From: Beijerinckia mobilis
GTDB taxonomy: Bacteria; Pseudomonadota; Alphaproteobacteria; Rhizobiales; Beijerinckiaceae
Length of the DNA stretch: 64,000 bases
Assembly (NCBI RefSeq): GCF_000745425.1
Contig: NZ_JQJH01000003.1
Coordinates: forward strand, 1-64,000
Reading direction: 5' to 3'
Shown piece after piece: positions 48,041-56,782 of the stretch (positions within the stretch are counted from its first letter, which is position 1; the number at the start of each line of letters is the position of its first letter). The position numbers and the translations under genes are program-made. Below the pieces are notes generated by a model. It saw only the letters and a list, made by a program, of their open reading frames with translations, did no database searches and had not been told where the DNA came from.

Positions 48041-48536
48041 ATTTGTTCCTTTTTGACCTTAGCACGGGTGCGTCCAAAATACGTTCATGAGCTGAACAAA
48101 GCGTGTCGTGCATGAAACTTTCAGCACATCTGGCAGAGCAGAGCCATTGGACTATTGCTACGCTACAATTGATGCGCGTTCAAAGTAGAATGTTTTTCCC
48201 ATTAATCCGTTGAATACGAAAAAACATACTATGTAATCATCCATGATGAGAAAAATTATCTCTATGCTCGATGGTACACTTGAATCATCGCAGCGAAACC
48301 TCATCACGCCATTGTGCACCTTCGGAATATTTTGCTAGCTTTTGCTCACTATCAGGAATTTCATTCTCTTGAATGCGTTGAATATGGAATATTCAACTCT
48401 CGATTCCTTCCAGTCATTCTGGCTACACTCCAGATCTCGGTTTCTAGTGGTTCAAAGCCATCGAAACTGCCCATAAATCATAGATCTATGGCCTCCTGTC
48501 CGTCTGGGCGTCTATGGTGTAGATTGGAGCGTTGGT
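48041..48536. other. Divergent regulatory region of the sulfur island
   Basis: This 496-bp A/T-rich stretch separates two divergent flavoenzyme genes. The only clear signal is the inverted repeat at 48377-48397. No regulator gene is encoded close by. Confidence 0.5.
48377..48397. promoter_or_regulatory. Candidate operator in the sulfur island
   Basis: Arms GTTGAATAT (48377-48385) and ATATTCAAC (48389-48397) are perfect 9-bp inverted copies around GGA. The position in the divergent promoter region suggests a dimeric regulator, possibly CysB/LysR-type. Confidence 0.5.
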
Positions 48537-49757
48537 ATGACTGCGCATGAAGCCCGGAATATTTTTCCAGAAACCAGAGAACTCAAGGAGCGATTCCGTC
48601 CGCTGTTTGAACGGATCGCCGATGGCGCAATCCGGCGCGAACGCGAACGTATCCTGCCCTTTGAAGAAATCGGGTGGTTGAAGGAAGCTGGCTTCACCTC
48701 CCTACGTGTGCCGGTAGAATACGGTGGCTTTGGTGTCTCCCTGCCACAATTGTTCGATTTGTTGATCGACCTTGCCGAAGCCGATACAAATATCGCCCAG
48801 GCATTGCGAGGCCATCTTGCCCTTGTTGAAGACCGTCTCGTTGCTCCGCGTGACGAAGGGGAACTGTGGCTGAAGCGCTTTGGGGCGGGGGAGATCGCCG
48901 GTAATGGTTGGACTGAAGTTGGTTCTGTAAAGCTCGGCGACACCACCACAAAGGTGACCCCGACCGGAGACGATTTCTCCATTGAAGGCGAGAAATACTA
49001 TTCGACTGGCTCGATCTTCGCGGATTGGATCGACACATTTGCCACACGCACGGACACCGGGGAGCCCGTGATCGCTATTGTGAAGACGGCACAGCCGGGC
49101 GTTGAGCGACGTGATGATTGGTGCGGGTTTGGACAAAAACTGACGGGAACGGGCACCACTGTTTATACTGCCGCGACCGTGGAGCCGGAAGGGATCGTGC
49201 CTTTTGAAACCCGCTTCCGTTATCAGACGGCCTTCTACCAGTTGGTGTTGAATTCTGTCCTCGCGGGCGCGGCTCTGTCTGCGGTACGGGAGGTTTCAGA
49301 ACTCGTAGCGAAGCGCACGCGAGGGTTCTCCCACGGTTCGGGAACCTTGCCTCGATATGATCCGCAGGTCCTGCAGGTGGTAGGCCGGGCACGTGCCTTC
49401 GCATTCGCAGCCCGCGCGGTCACCCTCGAGGCCGCAAACATCGCACAGCGTGCCTACGAGACCTCACAAAGTGGGAACAAAACGGCAGACGATAAAGCGA
49501 ATATAGATGCCGAACTTGCCTCCGCTGCGGCACAAGTCAGCGCGGCGGAATATGCCTTGCGGGCAACAACAGAAGGTTTCAACGCTCTGAGCGCCTCGGC
49601 AACTGACGAGAGGCTTGCTCTCGACCGGCATTGGCGAAATGTTCGTACGGCCGCAAGCCATAATCCTTTAATATATAAAGAGAAGATACTTGGTGACAAC
49701 GCGGTAAATGGTACAGAGCCCATCTATGTTTGGCAGATCGGAGCGATCGTCAGTTAA
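48537..49757 (+). CDS. DszC/SfnB-like flavin-dependent monooxygenase
   Basis: A 406-residue acyl-CoA dehydrogenase-fold protein distantly related to the enzyme at 46772-48040. The N-terminal domain contains LPFEEIGWLKEAGFTSLRVPVEYGGFGVSL (about 40-69). The middle domain contains NGWTEVGSVKLGDT and SIEGEKYYSTGSIFADWI. The end LALDRHWRNVRTAASHNPLIYKEKILGDNAVNG carries the histidine-asparagine segment typical of dibenzothiophene monooxygenase DszC and its relatives. It likely oxygenates a sulfur-containing or aromatic substrate with FMNH2. GGAGCGTTGGT precedes the ATG. It diverges from the minus-strand unit and probably shares its regulation. Confidence 0.85.
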   Translation: MTAHEARNIFPETRELKERFRPLFERIADGAIRRERERILPFEEIGWLKEAGFTSLRVPVEYGGFGVSLPQLFDLLIDLAEADTNIAQALRGHLALVEDRLVAPRDEGELWLKRFGAGEIAGNGWTEVGSVKLGDTTTKVTPTGDDFSIEGEKYYSTGSIFADWIDTFATRTDTGEPVIAIVKTAQPGVERRDDWCGFGQKLTGTGTTVYTAATVEPEGIVPFETRFRYQTAFYQLVLNSVLAGAALSAVREVSELVAKRTRGFSHGSGTLPRYDPQVLQVVGRARAFAFAARAVTLEAANIAQRAYETSQSGNKTADDKANIDAELASAAAQVSAAEYALRATTEGFNALSASATDERLALDRHWRNVRTAASHNPLIYKEKILGDNAVNGTEPIYVWQIGAIVS

Positions 49758-49904
49758 GGCATCCACGGTATCGACCAAAATCGAGTTCTTTTCCTGCCTT
49801 CTCTCAGAAAGGTGGCAGTCGAAGTGAGGTGGCCACACTTTCATGATAAACATGAATTTCTAATGTCGCCATGCCGCTAGCTTTGTCATTGGATCATGGG
49901 CCAT

Positions 49905-50400
49905 GCCCCATGATCCAATGAGCCAATTTGTCTATATGCGTCTGCCGGAGTTTTCCTGGCAAGGCTGGAATGACACCTATGGTGCGTGTTGTCATAGGCA
50001 AACCACTGCACCAGACCTGAGCCCAGCTCTGATCCGATCTCAAAGGCGTGCAGGTAGATACATTCTTATTTCAGGGAACATCACAGGCGCTCGATGAAGA
50101 CGTTGTCCATCCACCGGCCACGATCATCCATGCTGATTTAAATCTCCATCGCCACGAGACCCCATCTCTCGCGATCAACCGCCAGACAGGCGGCGGCCCA
50201 CAGCAACCTCGAGGTTCGGCAGATGTCGAGCTATTTGATGGCTGCATATCATGGACAATCCGTGGATACGATGCCGATCACCGTGACCAGTGCGAGCGTG
50301 TCATTCTACGGCACAGGCCAAAATATAGGCCAAGCCGCTGACCGATCGCAGCCGGCATTGCACCGTGATCGACAAATGGAGGTGAGCCGGATCAATTATT
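49905..50400 (-). pseudogene. IS3-family OrfB transposase, decayed remnant
   Basis: On the minus strand, GRWMDNVFIERL (about 50086-50125), then after a TGA and a TAA in place of Trp and Tyr codons, ECIYLHAFEIGSELGSGLVQ and DAYRQIGSL match the C-terminal end of IS3 OrfB (DDE integrase). Nearer 50350, HLSITVQCRLRSVSG matches the OrfB start region (LSITRQCELL-like). The middle is deleted and frameshifted. It cannot encode an active transposase. Confidence 0.75.
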
Positions 50401-50424
50401 GACTGGAGGCTTTTGCTAAAAATC

Positions 50425-50674
50425 TCATTCAATCAGCAACTGCCCAATCTCAGCGCGCAATTTCTCGTCTCTGCTACGCTGGATGCTTCGGGGTCCGATC
50501 CCCGCCGTCGAACAGGTTGGCCACACCTTCCATCGCCTGGCGCTTCCAGACGCCAATCATCGTGTGGTAGATGTTATGCTTGGCCGCCAATTCTGCCAGC
50601 GTCAGCTCGCCACACGCCTCCATCGCGACCTTGACCTTAAAGTCCGCATTAAAGTGATTTCTCGTCGTTTTCAT
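50425..50674 (-). pseudogene. IS3-family OrfA, frameshifted remnant
   Basis: From the ATG at 50674 the translation MKTTRNHFNADFKVKVAMEA and LTLAELAAKHNIYHTMIGVW is the helix-turn-helix start of IS3 OrfA. The frame stops at 50474 after KHPA, while the expected continuation (SVAET, then EKLRAEIGQLLIE) is found in other frames down to the TGA at 50425. Two small indels have therefore broken the gene. Confidence 0.8.
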
Positions 50675-51118
50675 TTCTGTCCGTTCTTCTCGGAGGAATG
50701 CGCTTAACAGCCTGTCCAAATTGCCGGCACGACCTCAAATCGACGAGACTACGCTCTGCCGAGCTCTCAGAGCCAGAAAATTAGCCCGTCTGCACAATCC
50801 AGCTGGCCTGAGTTCCGCATATATTCGCTAAAGTCGGACAGATTTACCGCTTTCGTGTCGTGATGCCCAAACGCTCGAGCCCAATAGGGCACTGGAAATC
50901 AAAGAGCAGATGCTGGCCGCTGGGCTGCCGGTCTGATGAGAGGCAAATGGGGTGGTTTTCTCGACCGGCCGTGGTTGCAATCATTGTGGGGAGATGGCCA
51001 ATGATTGCGATTATGCTTGCAATGAATCTGAGCGCGCGCCCGCGATAATAGCGATCATCCGCGACGATATTTGCGCGCTGCTACACCTGGGCCGTGGAAC
51101 GAGGATTGGTGGAACAGA
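50675..51118. other. Region between IS3 remnant and permease
   Basis: No gene is recognised here. A 42-residue frame (50994-51122, MANDCDYACNESERAPAIIA...) ends in an ATGA overlap with the permease start, so a leader peptide is conceivable, but it has no recognisable family. Fragments such as ALEIKEQMLAAGLPV (near 50890-50930) look like decayed coding sequence. Confidence 0.35.
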
Positions 51119-52477
51119 ATGACCGACCAAGTCGGCCCTGGCCTGAAACCCGACGCTTTGAGCTTGCCTGAAGCGGTCATTATGGGAATTGCCGGAACAG
51201 CGCCGGCCTATAGTATGGCGGCCACAACGGCGACGCTGATCGCCGTCACCGGCATTCTAGCCCCTGCAAGCCTGCTGATCAGCGGTTTGGTCATGTTTGG
51301 CGTGGCCTTCGCCTTTCTACATCTGACATGGATCGATCCCAATGCAGGCGCCGCCTATATCTGGGTCAAACGAATGCTGCACCCGGTGCTGGGATTTTTC
51401 GCGGGTTGGGCAATGCTGGTGATGTCAGCCCTGTTCATGGTATCTGGGACTATGCCGGCCGCCACGGCGCTGCTGCAAATTATGGCCCCTGGCTTTGCGC
51501 AGGACATGACAGTTGTGACCTCGACTGCGGCGCTCCTCATGGTCCTGATCGGGCTGATCGTGCTGAAAGGCATCAAGCTTTCCAGTTATTTTCAGATCGC
51601 CATGACATTGGTCGAGGTTGGGATCGTCGTCGGTCTCATCGTTGCGGCCTTGTTCACCTCGTCCGGACAGCCGGCGCATGCCTTGAGCCTTGGCCGATTG
51701 CTAGGACAAGGTTTTACTCCCTCGCTCTTCCTGTCAGGCGCGCTCGTTGCCGTATTCTTTTACGCTGGTTGGGACGTCACCGCGAATCTGAACGAAGAGA
51801 CGCGCGATGCCAAACGCAGCGGTGGTGTCGCTTCCGTTCTCGCCATGTTTTTCTTGATGCTCATGCTGATTGGCTTCAGCGCCGCGTGCCTTTTGACGCT
51901 GAACGATGACGAGATTCAAAACGCCGGTACGGATATCGTGTCCGTTGTTGCAGGCAGGATCCTGCCGGCTCCCTGGGGTTTTGTGGCTGTGATTGCCGTC
52001 ATTCTGAGCACGGTAGGCACATTGGAAACCAATATTCTGCAGTTCACGCGTACATTATTTGCCATGGCGCGCGACGGCGTATTCCCGCAACGCTACGCTA
52101 GGGTTCATGCCACTCATCAAACGCCTTGGCTTTCGACCGTACTGGTGACGGTGATCGGGCTTGGACTGTTGCTGCTTTCCTCCTCTCTATCCAGCGTCAG
52201 CGCGATCATGAAAGCTTCCGCCAATGCGCTCGGCTTTCAGATCGCCTTTTATTATGCTCTCAGTTGTCTGGCTTGTGCATGGTGCCTGCGTACAGACTAC
52301 CGCTCGTCCCGGATCTTTTTGACAGGTATTCTCTGGCCTTTGATGAGTGCTGTTTTCCTGTTTGGCGTAGCCTTGTGCAGCCTTCCAACCTTCGATGGCG
52401 TTACTCTGTTTGTCAGTTTGGGCAGTCTGGCTTTCGGTGCTGTTCCGTTGATAATCGGCCGGATGTGTCGAAGCTGA
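51119..52477 (+). CDS. APC-superfamily amino acid/amine permease
   Basis: About 452 residues with roughly 12 predicted membrane helices. The N-terminus LSLPEAVIMGIAGTAPAYSMAATTATLIA (about 14-42) contains the glycine-rich first helix of APC transporters, and YAGWDVTANLNEETRDAKR (about 217-235) is the conserved helix 6 region. It imports an amino acid or amine by cation symport; the substrate cannot be read. The ATG at 51119 follows GGTGGAACAGA and gives the normal N-terminus. It lies between two decayed insertion sequences and downstream of the sulfur flavoenzymes, so it could supply a sulfur amino acid, but the link is positional only. Confidence 0.88.
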   Translation: MTDQVGPGLKPDALSLPEAVIMGIAGTAPAYSMAATTATLIAVTGILAPASLLISGLVMFGVAFAFLHLTWIDPNAGAAYIWVKRMLHPVLGFFAGWAMLVMSALFMVSGTMPAATALLQIMAPGFAQDMTVVTSTAALLMVLIGLIVLKGIKLSSYFQIAMTLVEVGIVVGLIVAALFTSSGQPAHALSLGRLLGQGFTPSLFLSGALVAVFFYAGWDVTANLNEETRDAKRSGGVASVLAMFFLMLMLIGFSAACLLTLNDDEIQNAGTDIVSVVAGRILPAPWGFVAVIAVILSTVGTLETNILQFTRTLFAMARDGVFPQRYARVHATHQTPWLSTVLVTVIGLGLLLLSSSLSSVSAIMKASANALGFQIAFYYALSCLACAWCLRTDYRSSRIFLTGILWPLMSAVFLFGVALCSLPTFDGVTLFVSLGSLAFGAVPLIIGRMCRS

Positions 52478-52594
52478 TCCGAGTATTGGTGAAGTCGGTG
52501 GTTTGGCCGCTCCAATGCGTGTCGCAGTCGCCAGACACTCCTACAGGAGCGCGGCGAGTTTCTCTCTCCCTCCTCCGCCCACCCCATCTCGCTT

Positions 52595-52940
52595 CGTGAG
52601 CGGGGTTCCTTGGCAGCCTTCGCTCAAACGTTGCCACCAGCAGGTCATCGAGGATTGGCCGAAGGAAAGACTGTCTTGGAAGAACTCTTCTCCGCAGAAC
52701 TACTGATAACAGGGGGCATCCAGCGATCAGACAACTCTCATTGAACAGATCGAACACGTGCTTGAGGATCGCGAGACCAGCCATCAATTACGTCGGTAGG
52801 GGTGGATGCCCGACCGCGTCAGTGTAGGCGGTGCCGAACCGGGTTTCGACAAAGCCCCAGTCGCTCGTCGCCGCTAGCTTCACCAGCGGATGCTGCGTGT
52901 CCAGGATCTGATCCAGCCGCGCGCGAAACAGGTGCTGATG
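52595..52940 (-). pseudogene. IS5-family transposase, decayed remnant
   Basis: On the minus strand from about 52940, HLFRARLDQILDTQHPLVKL and SDWGFVETRFGTAYTDAVGH lead into HPPLPT. After a stop comes LMAGLAILKHVFDLFNESCL, then, in another frame with an in-frame TAG, FCGEEFFQDSLSFGQSSMTC. This order matches the N-terminal half of IS5-type transposases. At least one frameshift and two stops show it is inactive. Confidence 0.72.
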
Positions 52941-53376
52941 GCCTCTTTAACGCCTTTCCCGTGGCCGAAGCCCGAATGATCCTCCGCTTTCCTGAAAACC
53001 AGAAAATCAAACTCAAAGCTTGTGATCAGTTTGCGAGAAACCCGCCCACAGTCTATCAAATTCGGAAAATACAAATACTTTCCGGAAAAAGTTCTTTCCA
53101 TTCATTCAATGGCTGCAGACTTCTTCACGGATGATCATTTCTACGACAAATCGTAGGAGCACTCGTTTCGTTATGATCTCATCCGTCATGCTGCTATCCA
53201 TAATCGTCCTATTCAAATCGCAGCATCACTCCTTCAAATGTGAGGTGGCCCCTCCATAATACGCTTGCAAGAGTTGCAGAAATCGAACAGGTAGAGTTTA
53301 TAAGGTCCAGTGAGAAGCTCTGTAGTGATGTAGCCAGCTCGAAATAGAAATGTGCGATGTGGGTGACAACCGAATA
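52941..53376. other. Noncoding stretch downstream of fliI
   Basis: I see no gene, terminator or repeat in this interval. It marks the boundary where the base composition drops into the A/T-rich flagellar segment. Confidence 0.4.
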
Positions 53377-54753
53377 TTATCCTTTGTCGTGTAGAATTTC
53401 TGCTAGTTCTCGGAAAGAATCAACACTGGACTGGGATCGTGGTGTTTGTTCCATTGCATGATAGATTTTTGGTACGAGCGCAATGGCTTGGTCGAGCTCA
53501 GAATCGCTTCCAGCCTGATAGCCGCCCATGAGACGAAGATCTTGTGTATCTTCATAACGAGCGATAAGCCCACGCAATTTTAAGACAAGGCTCTGTTGTT
53601 CTGGTGTCCAGACATGCTGTGACAGACGAGAAATTGAGCGCAAGATATTGACGGCAGGAAAGCGACCTTGATCTGCAATTGCTCGGTCAAGAACGATGTG
53701 ACCGTCGAGCGTGCCACGAATTGAATCCGCTATAGGGTCGTTGTGATCATCTCCATCGACGAGAACGGAAAAAATGCCCGTAATCGAGCCGCTACCTTCG
53801 ACACCTGGACCGGCGCGTTCGAGCAGCTTGGGAAGATCAGAAAAGACGCTGGGTGGGTAGCCACGTGCGACCGCCATCTCACCAGCAGCAAGGGCTACGT
53901 CACGTGCGGCATGAGCAAAACGTGTTACGGAATCGAGGATGAGAAGTACATTCTCTCCTTGATCCCTGAAAAACTCCGCTATGCTGGTCGCAGTTCTTGG
54001 TGCAAGACGTCTCATGAGAGGGCTTTCGTCACCGGTTGCGACAACTGTCACCGCGTGAGTGAGATGATCGCCTAAGACATCATCGAGAAACTCACGAACT
54101 TCACGGCCGCGTTCTCCTACCAGTCCGATAACAGCGGTATCAAACGCGCGGGATCGGGCAAGCATGCCTAGAAGCGTCGATTTACCGACACCAGATCCCG
54201 CGAAAATTCCAATCCGTTGGCCGGCGCAAAGCGGAGTAAACAGGTCGACGACGCGCACGCCTGTCCGCAATGGTTTAGTCACTCGGGCGCGATCCATCGC
54301 CGCGGGTGGAACGGTATCGACCAATTGACGTTTCTCGCCCGCGAGAAGAGGACCTTGATTGTCGATAGCATGGCCAAGCGCATTGATGACACGCCCCTTC
54401 CAACTTTTTTCGGGGAAAAGCTCGAATGCACCTTCATGCCATGCCTTGTCACCTAATCCGACAGATGAGGTTTGATCAAACATCTTGATCGTTGCTGTGT
54501 TACGTTCTATACGGACAACTTCACCCATCGACATCATGTGATCGTGGTCGAATCGGACATATTCACCGAGTTTAAGAAATGGTGACAATCCGCTAACCTC
54601 GATTGCAGAGGGTGTGACTTTCGTCACAACACCAGCAATCTTTACTAAGGAAACATTTTGATTTAGCGGGTTAAGCGATTGATAAAGTCGTGTCAGGGAA
54701 CGCACGATGAGCTTTCCGATCTTGCACAGGGAACGTAGCGCTCTATCGCGCAC
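53377..54753 (-). CDS. fliI: Flagellum-specific ATPase FliI
   Basis: A 458-residue peripheral ATPase that powers or regulates flagellar type III export. Walker A is GIFAGSGVGKST (about 183-194), GLVGERGREVREFL (about 211-224) is the FliI/YscN signature, and VLLILDSVTRFAHAARDVALAAGE (about 269-292) holds Walker B. The start is a GTG at 54753 without a good ribosome site; the extra 30 N-terminal residues compared with rhizobial FliI hint that a start further inside may be used. It is the last gene of the cluster, 335 bp after flgF, an unusually wide gap because these genes normally abut. Confidence 0.92.
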   Translation of the reverse strand: MRDRALRSLCKIGKLIVRSLTRLYQSLNPLNQNVSLVKIAGVVTKVTPSAIEVSGLSPFLKLGEYVRFDHDHMMSMGEVVRIERNTATIKMFDQTSSVGLGDKAWHEGAFELFPEKSWKGRVINALGHAIDNQGPLLAGEKRQLVDTVPPAAMDRARVTKPLRTGVRVVDLFTPLCAGQRIGIFAGSGVGKSTLLGMLARSRAFDTAVIGLVGERGREVREFLDDVLGDHLTHAVTVVATGDESPLMRRLAPRTATSIAEFFRDQGENVLLILDSVTRFAHAARDVALAAGEMAVARGYPPSVFSDLPKLLERAGPGVEGSGSITGIFSVLVDGDDHNDPIADSIRGTLDGHIVLDRAIADQGRFPAVNILRSISRLSQHVWTPEQQSLVLKLRGLIARYEDTQDLRLMGGYQAGSDSELDQAIALVPKIYHAMEQTPRSQSSVDSFRELAEILHDKG

Positions 54754-55089
54754 TAAAATATACGCGAATCAGAGTGCTTAGGATATTTCTCAAATGTTTT
54801 ACTCAGCAGCCATGCAAACTCGACTGGTGACAATCGTAACTCGATTTTGTTTAAATTGAAAATACCGTAAAGACTAGCTGTGCCTGCTTTTTTGTAAGTC
54901 TAGCGGGGCCAAAATGCTTTTCCAGCTTTCTGCAAGTTGCTTCCAATGTGTAGCCTTTGCTTTTTAGGCAGTAAGTCTATTCTGACAATTGTGTATTATT
55001 GTATCACATACAGATAGAGTTAAATGATTCTCAGCTTGTCAACGCTGTGATCGCTAAGGGCATTGTATCGGAGAAATAGCTTGGTTTTG
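54754..55089. other. A/T-rich gap between flgF and fliI
   Basis: This 336-bp stretch carries no coding frame with family resemblance. It may hold a separate fliI promoter, but no clear sigma site was found. Confidence 0.4.
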
Positions 55090-55812
55090 TCAGGCGCCAC
55101 CGAGGGTCTTAATCGAGTCACGCAGAGAATTTTCTGAATTTTGCATAGCCGTGGAGATCTGTTCGAAATTACGCGAAATGGTCATCAGCTTGCTTAGTTC
55201 CATAATCGGATTCACATTTGACCCCTCGCTAAACCCCTGAGCAATCCCATTCGAGGTAAAGTCGAGAATTGGCGTCGCGGACTTGTCGGGGATGACCCCT
55301 GAATTTCCGTAACGCGAAAGTTTTGCGTTGTTGCTAAGTTCAAAGAGACCAATAGCGCCGATTTGCCGCCCATTTTGGGTGATCATACCATCTTTGGCAA
55401 TTGTCACTGGTCCAGCTTCCGGGTCGAGAAGAATGGGCGTGTTGCCGGCGTCAAGTACTGGATGGTTGTCGAGGCTTACAAGATCACCTGTCGCTAACAT
55501 GCGCATTCGACCATCTCTAGTATAGACAGTTCCTGCAGGTGTCTGCAGCGCTAGCCATCCATCTCCTTGCACTGCAATATCGAGTTGATTATCCGTTTTG
55601 GTTACAATTCCAGATGCTCGTAAAATGTGGCTTTGCCCGGTTCCGGCATAAGCTACAGGATATTTGTCGGTCTTTGCGAGGATTGTATGAAATGAGACTT
55701 CCTCGGACCGATAGCCTGCGACGCTTTGGTTCGCCATATTCGCTGCTATTGTATTGAGACGGCGTTCCATTAGAAGTTGTCCGGAGAGCCCTACATATAA
55801 ATTGGACTGCAT
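55090..55812 (-). CDS. flgF: Flagellar basal-body rod protein FlgF
   Basis: A 240-residue proximal rod subunit exported by the flagellar apparatus. The N-terminus QSNLYVGLSGQLLMERRLNTIAANMANQSVAGYRSEEVSF (about 2-41) is the conserved rod-protein coiled segment with the ANMANQ motif. The central GDGWLALQTPAGTVYTRDGRMRM (about 83-105) is shared by FlgF/FlgG. The C-terminus MELSKLMTISRNFEQISTAMQNSENSLRDSIKTLG closes the coiled coil. Length favours FlgF over the about 260-residue FlgG. It starts 3 bp after the DUF1217 gene ends. Confidence 0.93.
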   Translation of the reverse strand: MQSNLYVGLSGQLLMERRLNTIAANMANQSVAGYRSEEVSFHTILAKTDKYPVAYAGTGQSHILRASGIVTKTDNQLDIAVQGDGWLALQTPAGTVYTRDGRMRMLATGDLVSLDNHPVLDAGNTPILLDPEAGPVTIAKDGMITQNGRQIGAIGLFELSNNAKLSRYGNSGVIPDKSATPILDFTSNGIAQGFSEGSNVNPIMELSKLMTISRNFEQISTAMQNSENSLRDSIKTLGGA

Positions 55813-55815
55813 AGA

Positions 55816-56595
55816 TCAATACCCTCCGAGCTTGAGGTTAGCTAGACTCAATAGGAGGTCAGAACTAATGCCACTGGATTGAACAAGAAGGGCATTGGTC
55901 GCCGACGTGCTTCCACTATCAGGATTGTTTATATCGTACATCGTGATAAAGCGATTAATAAATTTGTCGAGCTTAGTCGGGTCTTGGAGATCGGCGACAT
56001 TAAGTTTTGCACTGATCATTTTTGCCTGAACATCAATACTGAGTGTTGACATTGACGTAGGAAGGCTAAATGCGGTCTGGACAATAGACAGGAGTGTTTT
56101 GTCGGCAAGGATACTGTATGGACTCGTGATTGTAGGAGCAACGCGTTTTAAGTAGAGTGCCTTTTCAGCGCCGGTACTATTTTTTCCTACATTGGTCTCA
56201 AGTTGCATTTCGACATATTTATCAACGACACTTTGTCCGGTCGCTGTCGTGTTCGTCGTATCAGTGCCAGTGGCGACAAAATTGAAAGTTTCAGCCAATG
56301 CTTTGTATCGTGAATCGTTGAGCGTATTAGCGAGTGAATTGGAATCACTCGTCCCTTCTTCGAGAACTTTCCGGATCATTCCTTTAGCATAGGTCATCTC
56401 ACTTAACCCAAATGCCTTCATCGCGTAGTTGAAAATCCGGGTATTATTGACGAAGTCATCAATAGATTTTACCTTGGAGATGTTGTCGAGGTAATATTTT
56501 GACTCGCGAGCGACGCTTGGGTCTGATGCAGTAGTTTCCAAACTCTTGGTGTAATCACGCATCGTCATATTGTAATATAAGGCCGAGGTAAGCAT
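55816..56595 (-). CDS. DUF1217 flagellar-cluster protein
   Basis: About 259 residues from the ATG at 56595, which follows GGAGAGG. The protein is helical, rich in Ser/Thr/Asn, and lacks a signal peptide. The start YYNMTMRDYTKSLETTASDPSVARESKYYLDNISKVKSIDDFVNNTRIFNYAMKAFGL matches the DUF1217 repeat unit found in rhizobial flagellar loci, where longer proteins carry several such units; here it is probably a single domain plus a helical tail. It lies between flhB and flgF, touching flgF, so an export or basal-body role is likely. The exact function is unknown. Confidence 0.82.
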   Translation of the reverse strand: MLTSALYYNMTMRDYTKSLETTASDPSVARESKYYLDNISKVKSIDDFVNNTRIFNYAMKAFGLSEMTYAKGMIRKVLEEGTSDSNSLANTLNDSRYKALAETFNFVATGTDTTNTTATGQSVVDKYVEMQLETNVGKNSTGAEKALYLKRVAPTITSPYSILADKTLLSIVQTAFSLPTSMSTLSIDVQAKMISAKLNVADLQDPTKLDKFINRFITMYDINNPDSGSTSATNALLVQSSGISSDLLLSLANLKLGGY

Positions 56596-56782
56596 AAGTG
56601 CCTCTCCGTAATTAAGGCATATATTCAATTACCAAGCTTGCACCAGCCTGACCTTACCGTGACGCGGTCTTCAAATGCCATGATCAGCCAGTTAAAATTG
56701 AAGATGTCAAAAAAGAAAGGCATTCCATTCAATCAATTGCACGAACACCTTGTGTCGGAAGGAAGGTTGATGTCGCTATTCT

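Noticed and set aside
46772-49757. The two acyl-CoA dehydrogenase-fold genes as fatty-acid beta-oxidation enzymes
   Set aside because: Their C-terminal RHWRN...H-(D/N)-P segments and the SsuD-like neighbour fit the SfnB/DszC monooxygenase branch better than acyl-CoA oxidation.
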